64,000 nucleotides of DNA from Tillandsia leiboldiana (GCA_029204045.2 CM055074.1:15861164-15925163); one strand, 5' to 3'; counted from the first letter of the stretch, positions 31,595-45,290 are shown. Made by a program: numbers and translations. The notes: generated by a model not told the origin, from the sequence alone.

Positions 31595-34500
31595 TGTCAC
31601 GCCCCGGGGGTTTTTAGGTAAAGATGAGCGAAAAAACGTACATATTTTTTTTTTTTGAATAAATAAGTACCGACCTCGCCCCGGTGCGTGTCAGACCGCC
31701 ACATATACAAATTCACTCTTCAAGCGGACAGAGTCTCCTTTGTATATGCACGGCGTCCTACTTACAAACAACAACAATCACAACATTCAACACCCGATCT
31801 TTAACCACACAGTCACAGCCAACAAGTACGAGAGTGTAAAGACATTCAATCACATTAAACGGAACCTACGAGTTCGCAAACGGTGTCCACTCGACACCCA
31901 TTCCTTTAAAACATCTACACATTCACAGTAAGGCGGCTACATCGTTTTGAAAGGATAATTCCATAGGTTTTCAAAGCAGTGCGCACACGACACTTGGTTT
32001 TGGAAAACATTTTTGAAACCCTTTTTGTTCAGTGTAAAACATGCCGCATATAAGTCATTAAAAATCATTATACAGATCACATCACACAAACGGTCTCTCA
32101 ACCCAACATCCACAACATTACACTATCAAGCAATCGAGAACTTAACTTAGATAAAAAGAGATGAGATAAGCCAAGCAAGAAACTACGGAATAAACCTCAT
32201 ACAGCTAATATTCACCAGTCGCCGCCTCACCGTCGTCCCGACTACTACACCTAGTCACACCTGTCACGGAGTGGGTAAAGTCAGTGACAAATAAAGTAGA
32301 TGTTATAGCATTACTAAACAGAAAATTAGAATGAGTTACACTGCACCGGAACCTTTCGCTATCCTTCGCCCTGAAACTTGCTTTATTCACTTTATTTACT
32401 TTAGTGACACCGTCCCGTCAGGGTAGTCGACGATCTCCCCACGGGACATATGATGCTCTAACCCCTTCACGATGAGTGGGCGACACGTTTAGCCATCGTG
32501 ATCAGGTCCCCAAACAACACACGTGGGGCACACGGGTCATTCAGACCACTTATCCGGAAAAGTACACCTATGCGGGGGCCAAGCCGCCAGTGTACGTGCA
32601 GCATTCAACACGGGTTTGCCGAAGTCGGCGTAAATTAATTATCGCGACACTTAGTCGCCACGAACATCCACAAAAGAACGGTACATGGTAATTGCGAAGG
32701 GTTAATTCACTGGAAACATTTCATCTACTTTATTAAACAGGTTAGCACGAACATTTAGATGATACACTGCACCTAATGCACTTACAGCACTTGTTGCATA
32801 AGAACCCACCTGGAATGAAGATAACCGACCGCGCCCGCGACCCTCCTAAGCAAATCAGAACTCCTCGTGGCCTACTAAAATATCCAAGAGCACAAATCAA
32901 CACCTTACCCTAATCAGGTAAAATCAGTGGTCCCAACCACTGTAACAATAAACCCACAAAAACCAAAATCACTGCACCTAGAGGACCGCGACGTCAAACA
33001 AGAATCAACGAGTCAAAGCTTGTCAAGTAAAACCAAAAACTCAGATCAAACCGGATCCCCGACGGTAAAACCGATGGTTAACAACAACCGGACCGCGACT
33101 ATATCATCGCGAACTCCGTTGGGACCCAAATTCGCTAATGGAGATCCAACAAAACCCAACCTTTCAACTGGTAGCCACCTTGGGACGTCAACAGTCAAGC
33201 CGAGAAACCCCGACGACGAAAACGATGAGAGATAGACCCGACGGCGCGCCCCCGACGATTTCGTCGAGGCGCGGAGCGTCGGCGAAATCGGCACCCGACA
33301 TAATAAAACAGTGACCAAAAAGATCCCGAGTGGCCATGCCAAGAAAACCGCAGAGATTGTGATCCCGACAGCGAAAACGGCGCTCAAAACGGTGGAAAAA
33401 CGGACCAAAACGGAGCTACCGAACTTTGGGCTGTCGGGTGGTGCACAGGAGCAAGCGTGGACCGAGTTTACGGCGTCAGGCGGCGGCGGCATGCACCGGG
33501 TGCACGCAGGAAGCGTGCACCGCGCGTCTTGGGCCGGGCCGGTGCACGTTCCGAGCGTACACCGGGTCTTCCGCTTCGGGCGCCAGCGTCGCACACCGGG
33601 TGCACGCGGGGGCGTGCACCGCGCTTAAGCGGGCTGGGCCGGCGCACGGATTCGTGCGCGGGGTCTGTGCATCCGTGCTGCCGGGGGCGTGCGCCGGGTG
33701 CACGCCCGGGCCCGTGAACCGCGCGACGGATTTTGCTTTATTTATCGTTTTTCTTCGTCTTTTCCGGCTCCGGTTGCGGCCACGCGTCCACGGCGGCTAC
33801 GGCGTCGACCCCGTGAACATGGTGACGGCGGCGGCGGCCTCCCGTTTAACAACGGCGGCGGCGGCCTCCCGTTAACCCCCCCCCCATGTTCCAACGAAAC
33901 ACCCGCAAAAATCCCCGAACAAATTCGCGGTAAATCTAACGACTAACCAACGATCGACGAACAACCAAAACGTCGATCGGAAACTCGATCAAAAGACCGA
34001 GTAAAGACCACCGATTAAATCCGATAAAGATCATCGATCACACCCAATCAAGAACGAGAATAAAACATTGATCAAAACCCAACAAAAAATCTGTTATCGA
34101 TGTACCGATTAAAACGACCTTACAAGAACACGGAAATCCCCCGATTAATTCTTCAAAAGGATTAACGACCACTAACCTCAATCTATCGGAAATAAAGAAC
34201 CGATCTTGGTTCTTGCGGCGTTGGAGATCCGGATCCGCTCCCCGTAGATGATGGGGTCTCGTTCTCCGGTCTCCGGACGTCAATCGGGGCGATCGGGTTC
34301 CTCCGCTTTCTCCTTCTTTCCTTCTTTTCTCCTCCGGTTAGGGTTTCCTTTTCTTTTCTCTCTTTTCCTTTCTCTCTTTTCAAACTAGGGTTTCGTTTGG
34401 TTTTCGGTACGCACAAAAGAGGAGGGTTTGAGGAGGCGATTTTTACGATTAGGGTTTTGCGTTAAGTATACGGGAAATAAATAAATCTCGTTATTAATTT

Positions 34501-34962
34501 ATCCCTTTTTATTTTCCCGTTTCATATGTACGTACCGTCAAAATCTCCCTGGGATATTTTTGACTCTAATTAATTAATTCTTTAATTAATTAATCCTACG
34601 GGATAATCCACCATTTTAATATCTGTAACCGAATAACAAATTCTGTCACCGATTAATTAATTCTTTAATTAATTAATCATACAAGATAAATCCACCTTTT
34701 CCTCATAAAGCGTGCAGGATATTTTGCACGGATTCCGATGCACCCCACAGTTACCGCGACCTTCAGAACCCCATTCCGGGAGATCCGTAAGTCAGATTTT
34801 GGATCCGATTGCACCGTCGCTCATCGTTTTTCGAGCTCTATCACCGAAAAATACCCGCACCGCATGTTAGTCAACTCTAAAGAGCCCGATATTTTAATTC
34901 CCTCTAACTTACACTTTATTAGCAGGAGGGTAAATTAATACTAGAAAAGTCGTGTCATTACA
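31595..34962 (-). repeat. 3' LTR of Gy-B2 (3368 bp)
   Basis: TGTCACGCCCCGGGGG...GTGTCATTACA. Similar in its first 250 bases to the Gy-B1 LTRs (shared CCCCGGTGCGTG, CAGACCGCCACATA, TTTGTATATGCACGGCGTC), so the two are sister subfamilies. It includes a GC-rich part (33440-33870) with GTGCACG-type repeats and a TTAATTAA-rich part (34560-34680). Open frames here are not genes. Confidence 0.93.
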
Positions 34963-34973
34963 CCACTCACACT

Positions 34974-35165
34974 TTATAAAAAGTTTCGTCCTCGAAACTT
35001 AAACTCAACCCTCGCTAAATCATTCTGGGAAATCCCCTTCATTTTCGTCTTAAGTCCCCAAGTCGCCTCGCGCTCAACATGGTTACTCCATTTCACCTTT
35101 ACGTAAGGGATTGTCCAGTTGCGGAGCTTCTTTTCCTCCCATGCCAGCCTCCGCATCGAGGTTTG
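34974..35165 (-). pseudogene. Gy-B2 chromodomain (C-terminus of pol)
   Basis: The frame ending with the stop at 34974 contains KLRNWTIPYVKVKWSNHVER and EATW, the C-terminal half of a chromodomain as in plant chromoviruses, and a tail RGRNFL. Such domains direct integration to heterochromatin. It is separated from the rest of pol by a damaged integrase. The TATAAAGTGTGAGTGG stretch before the LTR probably serves as polypurine tract. Confidence 0.8.
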
Positions 35166-35833
35166 CAGTAACGCCAACCGGTATGCCACCGGGCCTACGC
35201 GCCCCAAATCCCAAAAGTCGGATCGTCGATGCCAACCAACAATCCCATAAGCTCGAACTATTAGAAATACGCAACCCATCTACTTAAGGCATTCTGTCAC
35301 ACCGCCACAGATCCTGACCCGACTCAACCCACCTGGACGTCCAAGGCGTACTGTTACAACGCCTCGGGTCTATTGTCACAAGGCCGGAAGTTGGACCTAT
35401 TTAACCCTTAACAAAATAGCCAACACATAAGACAACTAAGTCTTCACCTCCTTATTGGGCAGGAAGGTACGAAGTATTACTTCTAAGGGTTCCTCCGGGG
35501 TCGAGGCCAAAATTACTCTTTGTAAGAGGTCTTCCTTGCTACTACCTCCCTCGTAGCCGAAACGTCTGTTTCCCCGCCGGTCGCTGATGTTTCGCTTTCA
35601 CCTGTTGGCACACCCAATATTGCGCCACAAATTATGTCACCTCGCTCTTTCGATTTGGGCCACCAGAGGGTCTGCCAAAGATCCTTTCACCTCTTTGTAC
35701 CTCTGGGATGCGCGGTATAGGAGGTATTATATGCTTTTGCTAGATTTTCTTCCCTCGTTTCCAGCTCATCGGGTACACGAATTCGTCCTCGGATCCTTAT
35801 TACATCACCTGAGTCAATTGCAAAAATTTCGCC
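35166..35833 (-). pseudogene. Integrase remnant of Gy-B2, catalytic core deleted
   Basis: Minus-strand translation in shifting frames gives only the start of the finger region (about 35830-35700, HPRGTKMYKE-like) and later the integrase C-terminal region (GPVAYRLAL, 35200-35170). The expected 600-700 bp with the DDE residues are missing. No stable open frame. Confidence 0.6.
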
Positions 35834-36925
35834 TTACTCCGAGGGTAGTCTGTCTCGCACCAGTTGTAGCTGGCCATCGGTCGATTGTCCTTTCAGAATC
35901 CTGTCCAGCAGGGTAGGTCTAACCACCAGGGTCAAGAGCCGTGCGACCGTACCCGCTGGTACTACCTCCAATCTCAATTGCGAAGATTCTTCAATCAGAC
36001 GGTCCTGCTGGGTAAGGGCATTCGTCATTGATTCCACCATCTGTCCTTTGCGGCTCAAGGCATCCGCCACCACGTTCACCTTCCCGGGGTGGTAGTGGAT
36101 GGTTAAATCATAGTCTTTTAGTAATTCGAGCCACCGCCTTTGCCGCAAATCCAACTCCCTCTGAGTGAAGAGGTACTTGAGGCTCTGATGACCGAAGTAC
36201 ACTTTGCAATGTGTACCGTACGAATAGTGTCTCCACAGTTTGAGGACGAACACGACCGCTGCAAGCTCCAGGTCGTGCACGGGGTAGTTTTTCTCGTATT
36301 TCTTGGGTTGCCTCGACACATAGGCTATGACTTTACCCCGTCGCATAAGCACGCCTTCGAGACCGTTTCGCGATGCCTCACGGTAAACCTCATAGTCTTC
36401 ACCAGGCTCCGGTAGAGCGAGTACCGGGGCCTGCGTCAACCTGACTTTGAGTTCCTCAAAACTCTTTTGGCATTGGTTAGTCCAGATAAACTTTCCCCCT
36501 TTTCGGGTCAGGCGAGTCAGGGGCATTGCTATCTTGGAGAAGCCTTCCACAAAACGTCTGTAATACCCTGCCAAACCCAGGAAGCTTCAAATCTCAGTTA
36601 CCGTTGTCGGCCGGAGCCAGTCGGTTACCGAATCTATCTTCTTCGGGTCTACCGCAATCCCAGCTGCCGACACGATATGCCCCAGAAAAACTCACCTCGC
36701 GGAGCCAGAACTCACACTTTATGAGTTTGGCATACACTTCCTGGTCCCGGAGGGTCTGCGGGATTACTCGCGTGTGTTCCCCATATCCCTTGTCTATGCG
36801 AGAGTAGACCGGAACGTCAACTAGAGGACTATCACCGACTGGTCTAAGAAGGGCTGGAGTAATCATGCCCATGAGCACCGCTGGTGCGTTACCGAGTCTA
36901 AACGGTATAATCGTAAACTCATGTT
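35834..36925 (-). pseudogene. Gy-B2 RT thumb and RNase H, catalytic residues changed
   Basis: Open from 36574 to 35834 (246 codons): AGYYRRFVEGF, then the RNase H fold with VHDLELAAVVFVLKLWRHY. The usual YSDAS reads YREAS and the usual TDHKSL reads FGHQSL, so both acidic residues there are altered. RT sequence from 36575 to 36925 is frameshifted (a VYSRIDKG-like piece is visible near 36800). The rest of RT lies beyond the solo LTR, from 38284. Confidence 0.85.
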
Positions 36926-38278
36926 TGTTGGGTTATATGAATAATAGGATCTAAATAGGGGAAAAAAATACCTAGAGGGGGGGGTGAATAGGTGTAAACC
37001 ATAAACACTCAAAAATCTTTGCGATATAAAAATCCAATGCGGAAAAATAAATAACACGCAGAGATTTTTACGTGGAAAACTCCAAACCGGAGTAAAAAAC
37101 CACGGGACCGATAACACGGTGAAATCCACTAGAATTAAACACGTACAAGGTGATATACCGTACTCACAGATGACTCAACCTTTTCCATACGCTCCTAGTT
37201 GATCTTCTCCGCTCGCTCCAGACGCTTCTCGAATCCACGATGTGCGTCCAACGCCGAATCCACGGCGTCCAACGTCGAGTCCACAATGTCTGACCGAATC
37301 CACGGTCTTCACCCAGTAGTACGCTTCGAATCCACGAACGTACCTCGCTCCGAATCCACGAGAGCGGTTGCACCTTGAATCCACAAGGCCACGCGAGTCC
37401 ACGCGCCGATTTTGGGGTAAATCGTTGTTTTTGGGTGGTGATGATCCACCGAATACTTAGATCAAAGATAGATAGGAAATACCATCTAAGTATTCATTAG
37501 TTTGATTCAACTCAAAATGTGAGTATGAAAACCTAGAATCAAACTAATCAATATAGATGAAGAAACATTGAATTAATCTAGTTATTTCCTTTCTTCTCTA
37601 TATGTGGATCTGAGTCCGTATAAAAGATGACGGCTACTTTTTCTATTCTATGGACTTCTGGGATTAACCCTAGAAAAAGAATCATAGGGTCTATTTATAG
37701 GTTAGAAACCCTTGGAAGAAGATAAGGATAAAAAACAAACCTTTTCTGGAAATTTTTTCATGACGACGATCCGGATCGGAGATCGGCGATCCGGATTGCA
37801 GTAGCGAGAAAAACAGATTCCAGAAAAACGAAGGTTCGGGATCCGGATCGAAGTGCTTGATTCGGATCGTTCATACAGTTCACCAAACATCAACGTTCGG
37901 GATCCGGATTGCAGTAGCCTGATCCGGATCGTTCACATAAAATGGTAAACTCAGTGTTCGGGATCCGGATCAAGGGAAGCTACGATCCGGATTGAACTGG
38001 TGTATGAACGAACCACCTTCGGGATCCGGATTGAACTGTCTGATCCGGATCCTGAACATGTCCCATGTCCAGTTTTTGATATTTATGCAATAACAAATCC
38101 ATCCAAGTGTTTCTACACTATAAGAAGTATTCGGATCACCAAAGATATTAAGTTAAACATACCTGATCCTTTTGAATTCTTCTTTCTTGAGATTGAGTTA
38201 TATGATCCAACTTCCTTTACCTTCAATCTTCAAGACTTAACCGAATTCACGAAATACGCCAACTCAAATTCCGTAACA
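36926..38278 (-). mobile_element. Solo LTR of the Co-A family (1353 bp) in Gy-B2 RT
   Basis: Plus-strand ends TGTTGGGTTATATG and CCGTAACA, flanked by ATGTT at 36921-36925 and 38279-38283. It carries the same parts as the Co-A1 LTR inverted: octamer array (37225-37407, seen as GAATCCAC), both long hairpins (37440-37550), TATA box complement near 37693, palindrome array (37766-38050). Confidence 0.95.
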
Positions 38279-38283
38279 ATGTT

Positions 38284-38680
38284 GACCATTCCGAGCTCGC
38301 AGGTCTGTTTCCAGTATGTCATTATCCCGGACTCTAGGCTAGTGATAGCCGGACCGCAGATCAATCTTTTGGAAATGCCGTTGCTCCTTGTAGTTGATCG
38401 CATAGGTCATCTATCCGAAGTAGAGGGGTACTTGTTCTTCTCGTGTCGAGATCCATACGATACTTGTGAACGCCACTCGACTGCCTTCTACCAAGCTTCT
38501 TGCCCGCAACAAAGAAAAGCGAGCAGAAGGCTTTCCTACAAGCTGAGTTTACAAGTTCCGGTAAGTCCGGTTCCCGGAGACACGCTTGGGACTTCAAGCA
38601 GTCAACTACCGCTTAAAGATTGCCGCGACTGTCGGCCCCAAGCGCTACATCGACAACCTTTACGGAAACCTCATTGGTTC
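38284..38680 (-). pseudogene. Gy-B2 protease/RT N-terminal remnant
   Basis: The minus-strand frame at 38597-38361 ends with an RT opening motif (RIDDLCDQLQGA). Upstream residues are scrambled. No protease DTG motif is clear. Confidence 0.6.
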
Positions 38681-39640
38681 TTAGAGACTAAGAACCCGCC
38701 CCACCCTCGCTAGGCAGGAAGAAGTAAGGCCGCCTGCCTCGAGGGGTAGCCTGAGGATCCGACCGAACTTATTTCTACGGTGGGAATTTCTTCTAATAAC
38801 TAGGGTAGGGCGAAAACATGAAAGTATGGGACGCTTAGGTGTTGACACAAAAGTTCTAGCACGATGATCTGAAACTCGGGCATTACCCGCTACATCGTTC
38901 TCCGAGGGTCCGTCCCATGGTGGGTCATCGTGTAGACCCTCCCTCCTCCCCGTTGCTGGGACGAATGTGGAGATGCTGCTACGGATGATGTCCCCGTTTC
39001 CCGAGGGGCAGTCAAAACGATAGTGCCCCGGTTTGCCATATCGATAACAGCGGTCTTGCTTCTGGGGACATCCGGTCACTTGGTGTATTCCATCGCAAAT
39101 GATGCAAGACTTGTCCACCGGCCATTGTCCTCCCGTCGGCACATTCTTTGTTCCTTATTACCGTCTCAGGTATTTAGGAGGCTGGCTCCTCTTGATATGC
39201 TCTTTTCCAAAATTTGGCCGAGTTCGTTTCTCATTCCCGCCGTATTTCGAGCTCTCCCGTCGGGCTCGTGAAATTGCCAATCCGCGCTCCGCCGCGGTGG
39301 CTCTATCGACCACCTCCTGGAAGGTGTGCATATCCGCCGTTCGCACCACCTTGTAGATGTCGCTTCGTAAACCAATCACAAAACGACGGGCTTTGTGAGA
39401 TTCATCTCTTATAACCAAGGGAACACATTTGATCAACCTCACAAATGCCCGTTGGTATCCCATAACTGTTCGACTTCCTTGCTTGATGTGCCTCAGGTCA
39501 TCCTCCATCCGCTACTTGATGCTGTCGAAGAGAAATGCCCCAAACAGTTTCTCTCGGAACATGGTCCACGATGGAAGGGCGGTGCCCTCCGAGGGGTCCG
39601 GGCGCACCGTCTTCCACCACCTGCGGGCATTTCCCTCAAG
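38681..39640 (-). pseudogene. Gy-B2 gag, C-terminal half with damaged zinc knuckle
   Basis: Frames 39508-39158 and 39142-38681 give the gag core end (EDDLRHIKQGSRTVMGYQRAF), a basic linker and a knuckle CYRYGKPGHYRFDC whose second Cys is Tyr. A stop separates the two frames. The first half of gag continues beyond the solo LTR at 40990. Confidence 0.82.
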
Positions 39641-39645
39641 AGAGT

Positions 39646-40984
39646 GTTACGGAATTTAAGTTGGCATATTTCGTGAACTCGGTTAAGTCTTGAAGATTGA
39701 AGGTAAAGAAGGTTGGATCATGTAACTCAATCTCAAGAAAGAAGAATTCAAAAGGATCAGGTATGTTGAACTTAATATCTTTGGTGATCCGAATACTTCT
39801 TATAGTGTAGAAACACTTGGATGAACTTGTAATTGCATAATTATCAAAAACTGGACATGGGCCATGTTCAGGATCCGGATCAGGCTTTGCAATCCGGATC
39901 CCGAAGGTGGTTCGTTCATACATCAGTTCAATCCGGATCGTAGCTTCCCTTGATCCGGATCCCGAACACTGGGTTTACCATTTTATTTGAGCGATCCGGA
40001 TCAGGCTACTGCAATCCGGATCCCGAACGTTGATGTTTGGTGAACTGTATGAACGATCCGGATCGAGCACTTCGATCCGGATCCCGAACCTTCGTTTTTC
40101 TGGAATCTGTTTTTCTCGCTACTGCAATCCGGATCGCCGATCTCCGATCCGGATCGTCGTCATGTAAAAGTTCCAGAAAAAGATAGTTTTTGATCCTTAT
40201 CTTTTTCCAAGGGTTTCTAACCTATAAATAGACCCTATGATTCTTTTTCTAGGGCTAATCCACATAATAGAAAAAGTAGCCATCATCTTTTATACGGCCT
40301 AAGATCCACATATAGAGAAGAAAGGAAATCATAGATTCTATCTTATGTTTCTTCATCTATATTGATTGATTTGATTCTAGGTTTTCATACTCACATTTTG
40401 AGTTGAATCAAATCAATGAATACTTAGATGGTATTTCTGATCTATTTCTAATCTAAGTATTCGGCGGATCATCACCACCCAAAAAACAACGATTTACCCC
40501 AAAATCGGCGCGTGGACTTGCGTGGCCTTGTGGATTCAAGGTGCTACCGCTCTCGTGGATTTGGAGCGAGGTACGTTCGTGGATTCGAAGCGTGCTACTG
40601 GGTGAAGACCGTGGATTCGGTCGGACGTCGTGGACTCGACGTTGGACGCTGTGGATTCGGCGTTGGACGCACATCGTGGATTCGAGAAGCGTCGTGGAGC
40701 GAGCGGAGAAGATCAACTAGGAACGTATGGAAAAGGTTGAGTCGTCTGTGAGTACGGTATATCACCTTGTACGTGTTTAATTCTAGTGGATTTCACCGTG
40801 TTATCGGTCCCGTGGTTTTTTACTCCGGTTTGGAGTTTTCCACGTAAAAATCTCTGCGTGTTATTTATTTTTCCGCATTGGGTTTTATATCGCAAAGATT
40901 TTTGAGTGTTTAGTGTTTACACCTATTCACCCCCCTCTAGGTGTTTTTTTCCCCTATTTAGATCCAATTATACATAACCCGACA
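39646..40984 (+). mobile_element. Solo LTR of the Co-A family (1339 bp) in Gy-B2 gag
   Basis: TGTTACGGAATTTAAG...ATAACCCGACA, flanked by GAGAG at 39641-39645 and 40985-40989. Palindrome array 39872-40160, TATA box near 40221, hairpins 40365-40463, octamer array 40509-40690. Its first hairpin stem differs from the Co-A1 copy by two compensatory pairs. Confidence 0.95.
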
Positions 40985-40989
40985 GAGAG

Positions 40990-41690
40990 TGCACTGCCAA
41001 CGGGACCCGTTCATGTTCCTCCATCAATAGGTCTTCAATAAACTCCTCCATGGTATCCACCCATTTTTCCACGATCCAAGGGTCGGTCGTCTCTCCCTCA
41101 AACACGGGTGGGTTGTACCTCTTGAAATTTGCCAAATTCGCTGTCACCCCATCCCATTCGGTTTGCCTGATGGGGGCTTCCCCTGCTGCGACGGCGGACA
41201 CTCTGAGAGCAGGTGTCACCACGGTCTCTCTCAAGGGGTCTCCAATGACGGCTCCCAGCGTGGGTCCCAAAGATGTTGGTGTTAGTGCTACTGAAGGCGT
41301 CGTCGGATGAACCGATGGTATCCCGGTCACCGTGGTCGGAGGAGGGGCAATAATGTCTCGCTGTCTGCCACCGGCGGCCCTATCACTGGTGCGGCTGGTC
41401 CTGGTAGAGAAGCCTGGGTGACCTCCACTGGTGTAGTCGGCTGTTGCGCCTACCGCCACATCTGTTCCATATGGGTTGCTAACTGCCCGACCATCTCTCG
41501 TAATTGTTGTCGGAGAAGCTGATACTCCGCCGCTGTTGGCACCGTACTTTCTGCCCCTGTGTTCTCCGCTGATAACCCATTTCGGGCTATTATTCGCTAT
41601 ATACAAAGAAACCAAGTCAACCCTAGACCTAACTGGTCTAGCACCACAACCTAGATGCACCGAAATTAATTCCCTTTTTCCCCCGTACAC
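40990..41690 (-). pseudogene. Gy-B2 gag, N-terminal half
   Basis: The open minus-strand frame from ATG at 41690 is interrupted only by the solo LTR at its end. It has Pro/Thr-rich sequence, then NPPVFEGETTDPWIVEKWVD and a helical core, typical of the start of a gypsy capsid domain. The ATG lies about 105 nt after the primer site. Confidence 0.82.
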
Positions 41691-41795
41691 TCACGATCTA
41701 CTGCACCTACACCTTGGTTATCTCATGCTCAATTTGCTTGTGGCATCATGCACTATGGATGTTGGTTACTGACTACTGTGGTTAAAGTTGTTTTT

Positions 41796-41806
41796 CTCTG
41801 ATACCA
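41796..41806 (-). promoter_or_regulatory. Primer-binding site of Gy-B2
   Basis: TGGTATCAGAG on the minus strand, 2 nt inside the 5' LTR; matches initiator Met tRNA. Confidence 0.88.
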
Positions 41807-44410
41807 TTTGCCCCGAGGGTTTTTAGGTAAAGATGAGCGGAAAAACGTACATATATTTTTTTTTGAATAAATAAGTACCGACCTCGCCCCGGTGCGTGTC
41901 AGACCGCCACATATACAAATTCACTCTTCAAGCGGACAGAGTCTCCTTTGTATATGCACGGCGTCCTACTTACAAACAACAACAATCACAACATTCAACA
42001 CCCGATCTTTAACCACACAGTCACAGTCAACAAGTACGAGAGTGTAAAGACATTCAATCACATTAAACGGAACCTACGAGTTCGCAAACGGTGTCCACTC
42101 GACACCCATTCCTTTAAAACATCTACACATTCACAGTAAGGCGGCTACATCGTTTTGAAAGGATAATTCCATAGGTTTTCAAAGCAGTGCCCACACGACA
42201 CTTGGTTTTGGAAAACATTTTTGAAACCCTTTTTGTTCAGTGTAAAACATGCCGCATATAAGTCATTAAAAATCATTATATAGATCACATCACACAAACG
42301 GTCTCTCAACCCAACATCCACAACATTACACTATCAAGCAATTGAGAACTTAACTTAGATAAAAAGAGATGAGATAACCCAAGCAAGAAACTACGGAATA
42401 AACCTCATACAGCTAATATTCACCAGTCGCTGCCTCACCGTCGTCCCGACTACTACACCTAGTCATACCTGTCACGGAGTGGGTAAAGTCAGTGACAAAT
42501 AAAGTAGATGTTATAGCATTACTGAACAGAAAATTAGAATGAGTTACACTGCACCGGAACCTTTCGCTATCCTTCGCCCTGAAACTTGCTTTATTCACTT
42601 TATTTACTTTAGTGACACCGTCCCGTCAGGGTAGTCGACGATCTCCCCACGGGACATATGATGCTCTAACCCCTTCACGATGCGTGGGCGACACGTTTAG
42701 CCATCGTGATCAGGTCCCCAAACAACACACGTGGGGCACACGGGTCATTCAGACCACTTCTCCGGAAAAGTATACCTATGCGGGGGCCAAGCCGCCAGTG
42801 TACGTGCAGCATTCAACACCGGTTTGCCGAAGTCGGCGTAAATTAATTATCGCGAAACTTAGTCTCCACGAACATCCACAAAAGAACGGTACATGGTAAT
42901 TGCGAAGGGTTAATTCACTGGAAACATTTCATCTACTTTATTAAACAGGTTAGCACGAACATTTAGATGATACACTACACCTAATGCACTTACAGCACTT
43001 GTTGCATAAGAACCCACCTGGAATGAAGATAACCGACCGTGCCCGCGACCCTCCTAAGCAAATCAGAACTCCTCGTGGCCTACTAAAATATCCAAGAGCA
43101 CAAATCAACACCTTACCCTAATCAGGTAAAATCAGTGGTCCCAACCACTGTAACAATAAACCCACAAAAATCGAAATCACTGCACCTAGAGGACCGCGAC
43201 GTCAAACAAGAATCAACGAGTCAAAGCTTGTCAAGTAAAACCGAAAACTCAGATCAAACCGGATCCCCGACGGTAAAACCGATGGTTAACAACAACCGGA
43301 CCGCGACTATATCATCGCGAACTCCGTCGGGACCCAAATTCGCTAATGGAGATCCAACAAAACCCAACCTTTCAACTGGTAGCCACCTTGGGACGTCAAC
43401 GGTCAAGCCGAGAAACCCCGACGACGAAAACGATGAGAGATAGACCCGACGGCACGCCCCCGACGATTTCGTCGAGGCGCGGAGCGTCGGCGAAATCGGC
43501 ACCCGACATAATAAAACAGTGACCAAAAAGATCCCGAGTGGCCATGCCAAGAAAACCGCAGAGATTGTGATCCCGACAGCGAAAACGACGCTCAAAACGG
43601 TCGAAAAACGGACCAAAATGGAGATACCGAACTTTGGGCTGTCGGGTGGTGCACAGGAGCAAGCGTGGACCGAGTTTACGGCGTCAGGCGGCGGCAGCAT
43701 ACGCCGGGTGCACGCAGGAAGCGTGCACCGCGCGTCTTGGGCCGGGCCGATGCACGATCCGAGCGTACACCGGGTCTTCCGCTTCGGGCGCCAGCGTTGC
43801 ACACCGGGTGCACGCGGGGGCGTGCACAGCGCTTAAGCGGGCTGGGCCGGCGCACGGATTCGTGCGCCGGGTCTGTGCATCCGTGCTGCCGGGGGCGTGC
43901 GCCGGGTGCACGCCTGGGCCCGTGAACCGCGCGACGGATTTTGCTTTATTTTTCGTTTTTCTTCGTCTTTTCCGGCCCCGGTTGCGGCCACGCGTCCACG
44001 GCGGCTATGGCGTCGACCCCGTGAACATGGTAACGGCGGCGGCGGCCTCCCGTTTAACAACGGCGGCGGCGGCCTCCCGTTAACGCCCCCCATGTTCCAA
44101 CGAAACACCCGCAAAAATCTCCGAACAAATTCGCGGTAAATCTAACGACTAACCAACGATCGACGAACAACCAAAACGTCGATCGGAAACTCGATCAAAA
44201 GACCGAGTAAAGACCACCGATTAAATCCGATAAAGATCATCGATCACACCCAATCAAGAACGAGAATAAAACATTGATCAAAACCCAACAAAAAATCCGT
44301 GATCGATGTACCGATTAAAACGACCTTACAAGTACACGGAAATCCCCCGATTAATTCTACAAAAGGATTAATGACCACTAACCTCTATCTATTGGAAATA
44401 AAGAACCGAT

Positions 44411-45288
44411 TGTAACGTCCGACGCCAACAAGAGCGACCCCGAGGTGAGAAGAGACGGGAAGGAGCCGAGGTGGGACCGGAGGTGGAGAAGACGGAGCAG
44501 GATAGAAGCCTCTTGCGCAACCCCAGCTCGCGGATTAGGGCACCGAGGAGGGAGGCGACAGGATACACGCGGCAAGTTGAGAGGAGAAGCAGAGGAGGGG
44601 TGGAGCGTAGCTGACCAGAGAGGAGAAGGAAGCCCGACTAAAGGGGTGCCCATAGAGCTCACGGACCCATTCCTTGTGGGCTCCCATAAAGGGGCCACGG
44701 AAGAATAACCACTCAAGCCCAACTAAAGAAGAGCCACTGAAGAAGCCCGTGGAAGAGGGCCCAACCTGAGAGGCCCGACTTAGGGAAGCCCAATATCGGG
44801 GGTCCAACCGAAGGGGGCCCATCCGAGGGCCATAGTAGCAACCAACAAACAGACTTAGAGACTTAGTACTGTTACTAAGATAATGCTATAGTTTAGTATA
44901 GTAGATTAGTTAGTTACAAGTAAGTAATTAGTGAGATACTATATATATCAGAGAAGTAGAATGTAACATGCATGAGGAAATTAATACAAGTGTCTTTACC
45001 TCTTTCTCAAGCTTCTCTCTCCTTCTCTCTCTCTCTCTCTCTCCTCAATCTCTCAATTCCCCAAACCTCATCTTCTTCCCCAACTATCTTCTCTAGCCCA
45101 ATTCTCTCCCAAATTCTTCTTCTCTATCTCCAATCCCACTCTACATCCTCCCCACTACTCCCAACTCCTCTCAGTTTACCGCCAAAAATCCCCAATTATC
45201 CCACAGTTAACCACCCATCATCCCCGACGCCGTACCGGCCTCAGAGCAGTGTCATCATCGGCGGTTGCGAAGGGTCCGGGTTGTTACA
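44411..45288 (+). repeat. 5' LTR of Na-1 (878 bp)
   Basis: TGTAACGTCCGACGCC...GGGTTGTTACA. It contains a (CT)n tract (45013-45047), an AT-rich promoter-like part (44870-44960) and a pyrimidine-rich leader region. Confidence 0.95.
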
Positions 45289-45290
45289 AT

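Noticed and set aside
33440..33870. Overlapping GC-rich frames in the Gy-B2 LTR (repeated at 43650-44080) as genes
   Set aside because: They occur in both LTRs of one element, change frame between copies and lack any motif.
34974..35279. Complete host chromodomain protein
   Set aside because: Position next to the LTR and similarity to the Gy-D pol end show that it is the retrotransposon domain.
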